A stretch of 64,000 bases of DNA, from positions 1 through 64,000 of the forward strand of contig JAWRJF010000096.1 of assembly GCA_040307645.1 (NCBI GenBank). The letters are read 5' to 3'. Below are positions 63,056 through 64,000 of this stretch, piece after piece. The position numbers and the translations under genes were made by a program. Positions within the stretch are counted from its first letter, which is position 1; every line of letters begins with the position of its first letter. The stretch is from JAVXAG01 sp040307645 (GTDB lineage Bacteria > Bacillota > Clostridia > Peptostreptococcales > Anaerovoracaceae). Below the pieces are notes generated by a model that was not told the DNA's origin, ran no database searches, and was given only the letters and a program-made list of their open reading frames with translations.

Positions 63056-64000
63056 TTATAATCCATGAATTACATTGTTAAGCCACTTTTTAGAAATAAA
63101 CCTCTTAGTAAGAATAACTGCTTTGATAATTTCTTCAGACTTTAATAGCAAAACAACTAAATAAATCGGCAGTTCAAGATACATGGCGCCAATAAATGCA
63201 AGTGGTACGGATATAAACCAAACCGAACCACATTCTGCAAACATGGCAAACCTAGTATCTCCACCACCTCTTAAAACTCCAGTAACATTAATTCCATTAT
63301 AGAGGTTTAAACCCATAGTCAATCCATATATTAGCAGGATTATTATTGCATATTGTTTACCTAATTCTGTTAAAGCAAATAGCCCAACTAATGGTTTTGC
63401 CATAACAATCAATACTATTCCCGCCACGACACCAACAATAGTTCCTATTTTCAAAAGACTTTTTGCCATGCTGTAAGTATAGTCATTTTTTCTTTCTCCG
63501 ATTTTTTGTCCTATTAGAATAAGGGCCGCATCACCTACGCTAAATGCCGCGTAGGTAAAAATACTGTTTATTGCCGCTGCAGACTGATATGCAGCATAAG
63601 CAGTTATTCCGATTCTTGCAAACGCTGCAACATACATAGCTTGCCCCATTGACCATAGAGCCTCGTTTGCAGTAGTTGGCAAAGCATTTTTAAAGATTCT
63701 AAAGACAAAAGCCTTTTTCCATCCGATAAAGTCCTTTATAGGACCAGCTAGACTATTTTTTCTCACAAAGACAACAACCATAACCAAAACTAATTCTAAA
63801 GCTCTAGCAATAGCTGTTGCCAGAGCAGCCCCGTTAACGCCCATTTCAGGTGCGCCTAATTTTCCAAAAATCAGCACATAATTTAAAATTGTATTTGTAC
63901 CAAAAACTGCAATGCTGATATATAAAGGCTTTGTGGTCTGCTGTGTCGCCTTTAAAGCGGACTCAAATGGAACGGAAAAGCCTAGAAAAAAGAATGTGAT
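63056..64000 (-). CDS. MATE-family efflux transporter (5' end missing)
   Basis: The open frame runs to the right edge of the window, so the N-terminus is cut off (at least 314 residues seen). The edge part reads PFESALKATQQTTKPLYIS, a MATE motif, and GAPEMGVNGAALATAIARALE is the second one. About eight membrane segments are visible. A GTG inside at 63877 is not the start, since the frame continues upstream with conserved sequence. It likely exports cationic drugs using Na+ or H+. Confidence 0.9.
   Translation of the reverse strand: MTFFFLGFSVPFESALKATQQTTKPLYISIAVFGTNTILNYVLIFGKLGAPEMGVNGAALATAIARALELVLVMVVVFVRKNSLAGPIKDFIGWKKAFVFRIFKNALPTTANEALWSMGQAMYVAAFARIGITAYAAYQSAAAINSIFTYAAFSVGDAALILIGQKIGERKNDYTYSMAKSLLKIGTIVGVVAGIVLIVMAKPLVGLFALTELGKQYAIIILLIYGLTMGLNLYNGINVTGVLRGGGDTRFAMFAECGSVWFISVPLAFIGAMYLELPIYLVVLLLKSEEIIKAVILTKRFISKKWLNNVIHGL

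Overview
The window is AT-rich and comes from an anaerobic, spore-forming member of the Clostridia. The support is: spoIIE with two perfect Spo0A boxes, a cwlD-type amidase, SAM-I and cobalamin riboswitches, the SCIFF peptide with its radical-SAM maturase (a clostridial hallmark), and an almost complete lysine-fermentation cluster. A butyrate-forming amino-acid fermenter is the best guess (relatives of Peptostreptococcales or Anaerovoracaceae), but genus cannot be read from this sequence. No rRNA, tRNA, CRISPR array, phage or transposase gene was seen.

Layout. 1-10143 (minus strand): a B12 riboswitch controls the cobalt ECF transporter cbiMNQO, followed by tilS, ftsH, a PucR-type regulator, coaX and dusB. 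10144-16314: spoIIE, then metG-tatD, a non-coding 392-bp element bounded by inverted repeats, and a small membrane protein behind a cytidylate-kinase-like gene. 16315-20976 (plus): a repeat-rich intergenic region, then a MarR regulator with operator palindromes and a heterodimeric ABC exporter. 21055-25000 (minus): lysC, a Na+/Ca2+ exchanger, and metK behind a SAM-I riboswitch. 25001-30084: an unrecognised protein, two DnaA boxes, cwlD, an AlaX-type editing protein and nhaC.

30154-43958 is the lysine-fermentation region. Minus strand, in transcription order: a sigma54 activator whose N-terminal half is a Kdd homologue; kdd, kamA, kamB, kamC, kamD, kamE; a fused kamD/kamE pseudogene; and atoE-atoD-atoA behind its own consensus sigma70 promoter. 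Kal is divergent on the plus strand behind a near-perfect sigma54 promoter. Five 16-bp palindromes (GAAC-N8-GTTC) flank the regulator and are its likely binding sites. The 3-keto-5-aminohexanoate cleavage enzyme (Kce) is not in the window. The B12-dependent KamDE mutase ties the cluster to the cobalt transporter, and NhaC and AtoE could support the fermentation's ion and acid balance (inference).

44123-64000: rluB; a SCIFF RiPP locus (scfA, too short for usual gene calling, and scfB) with two flanking redox proteins; a D,D-carboxypeptidase; a lipoprotein/hybrid histidine kinase pair; an ABC-F protein; aroK; scpAB; a DMT transporter; mtnA; two paralogous lytic transglycosylases; feoA-feoB-phzF, in which FeoB lacks the Walker A lysine; and a MATE exporter running off the right edge.
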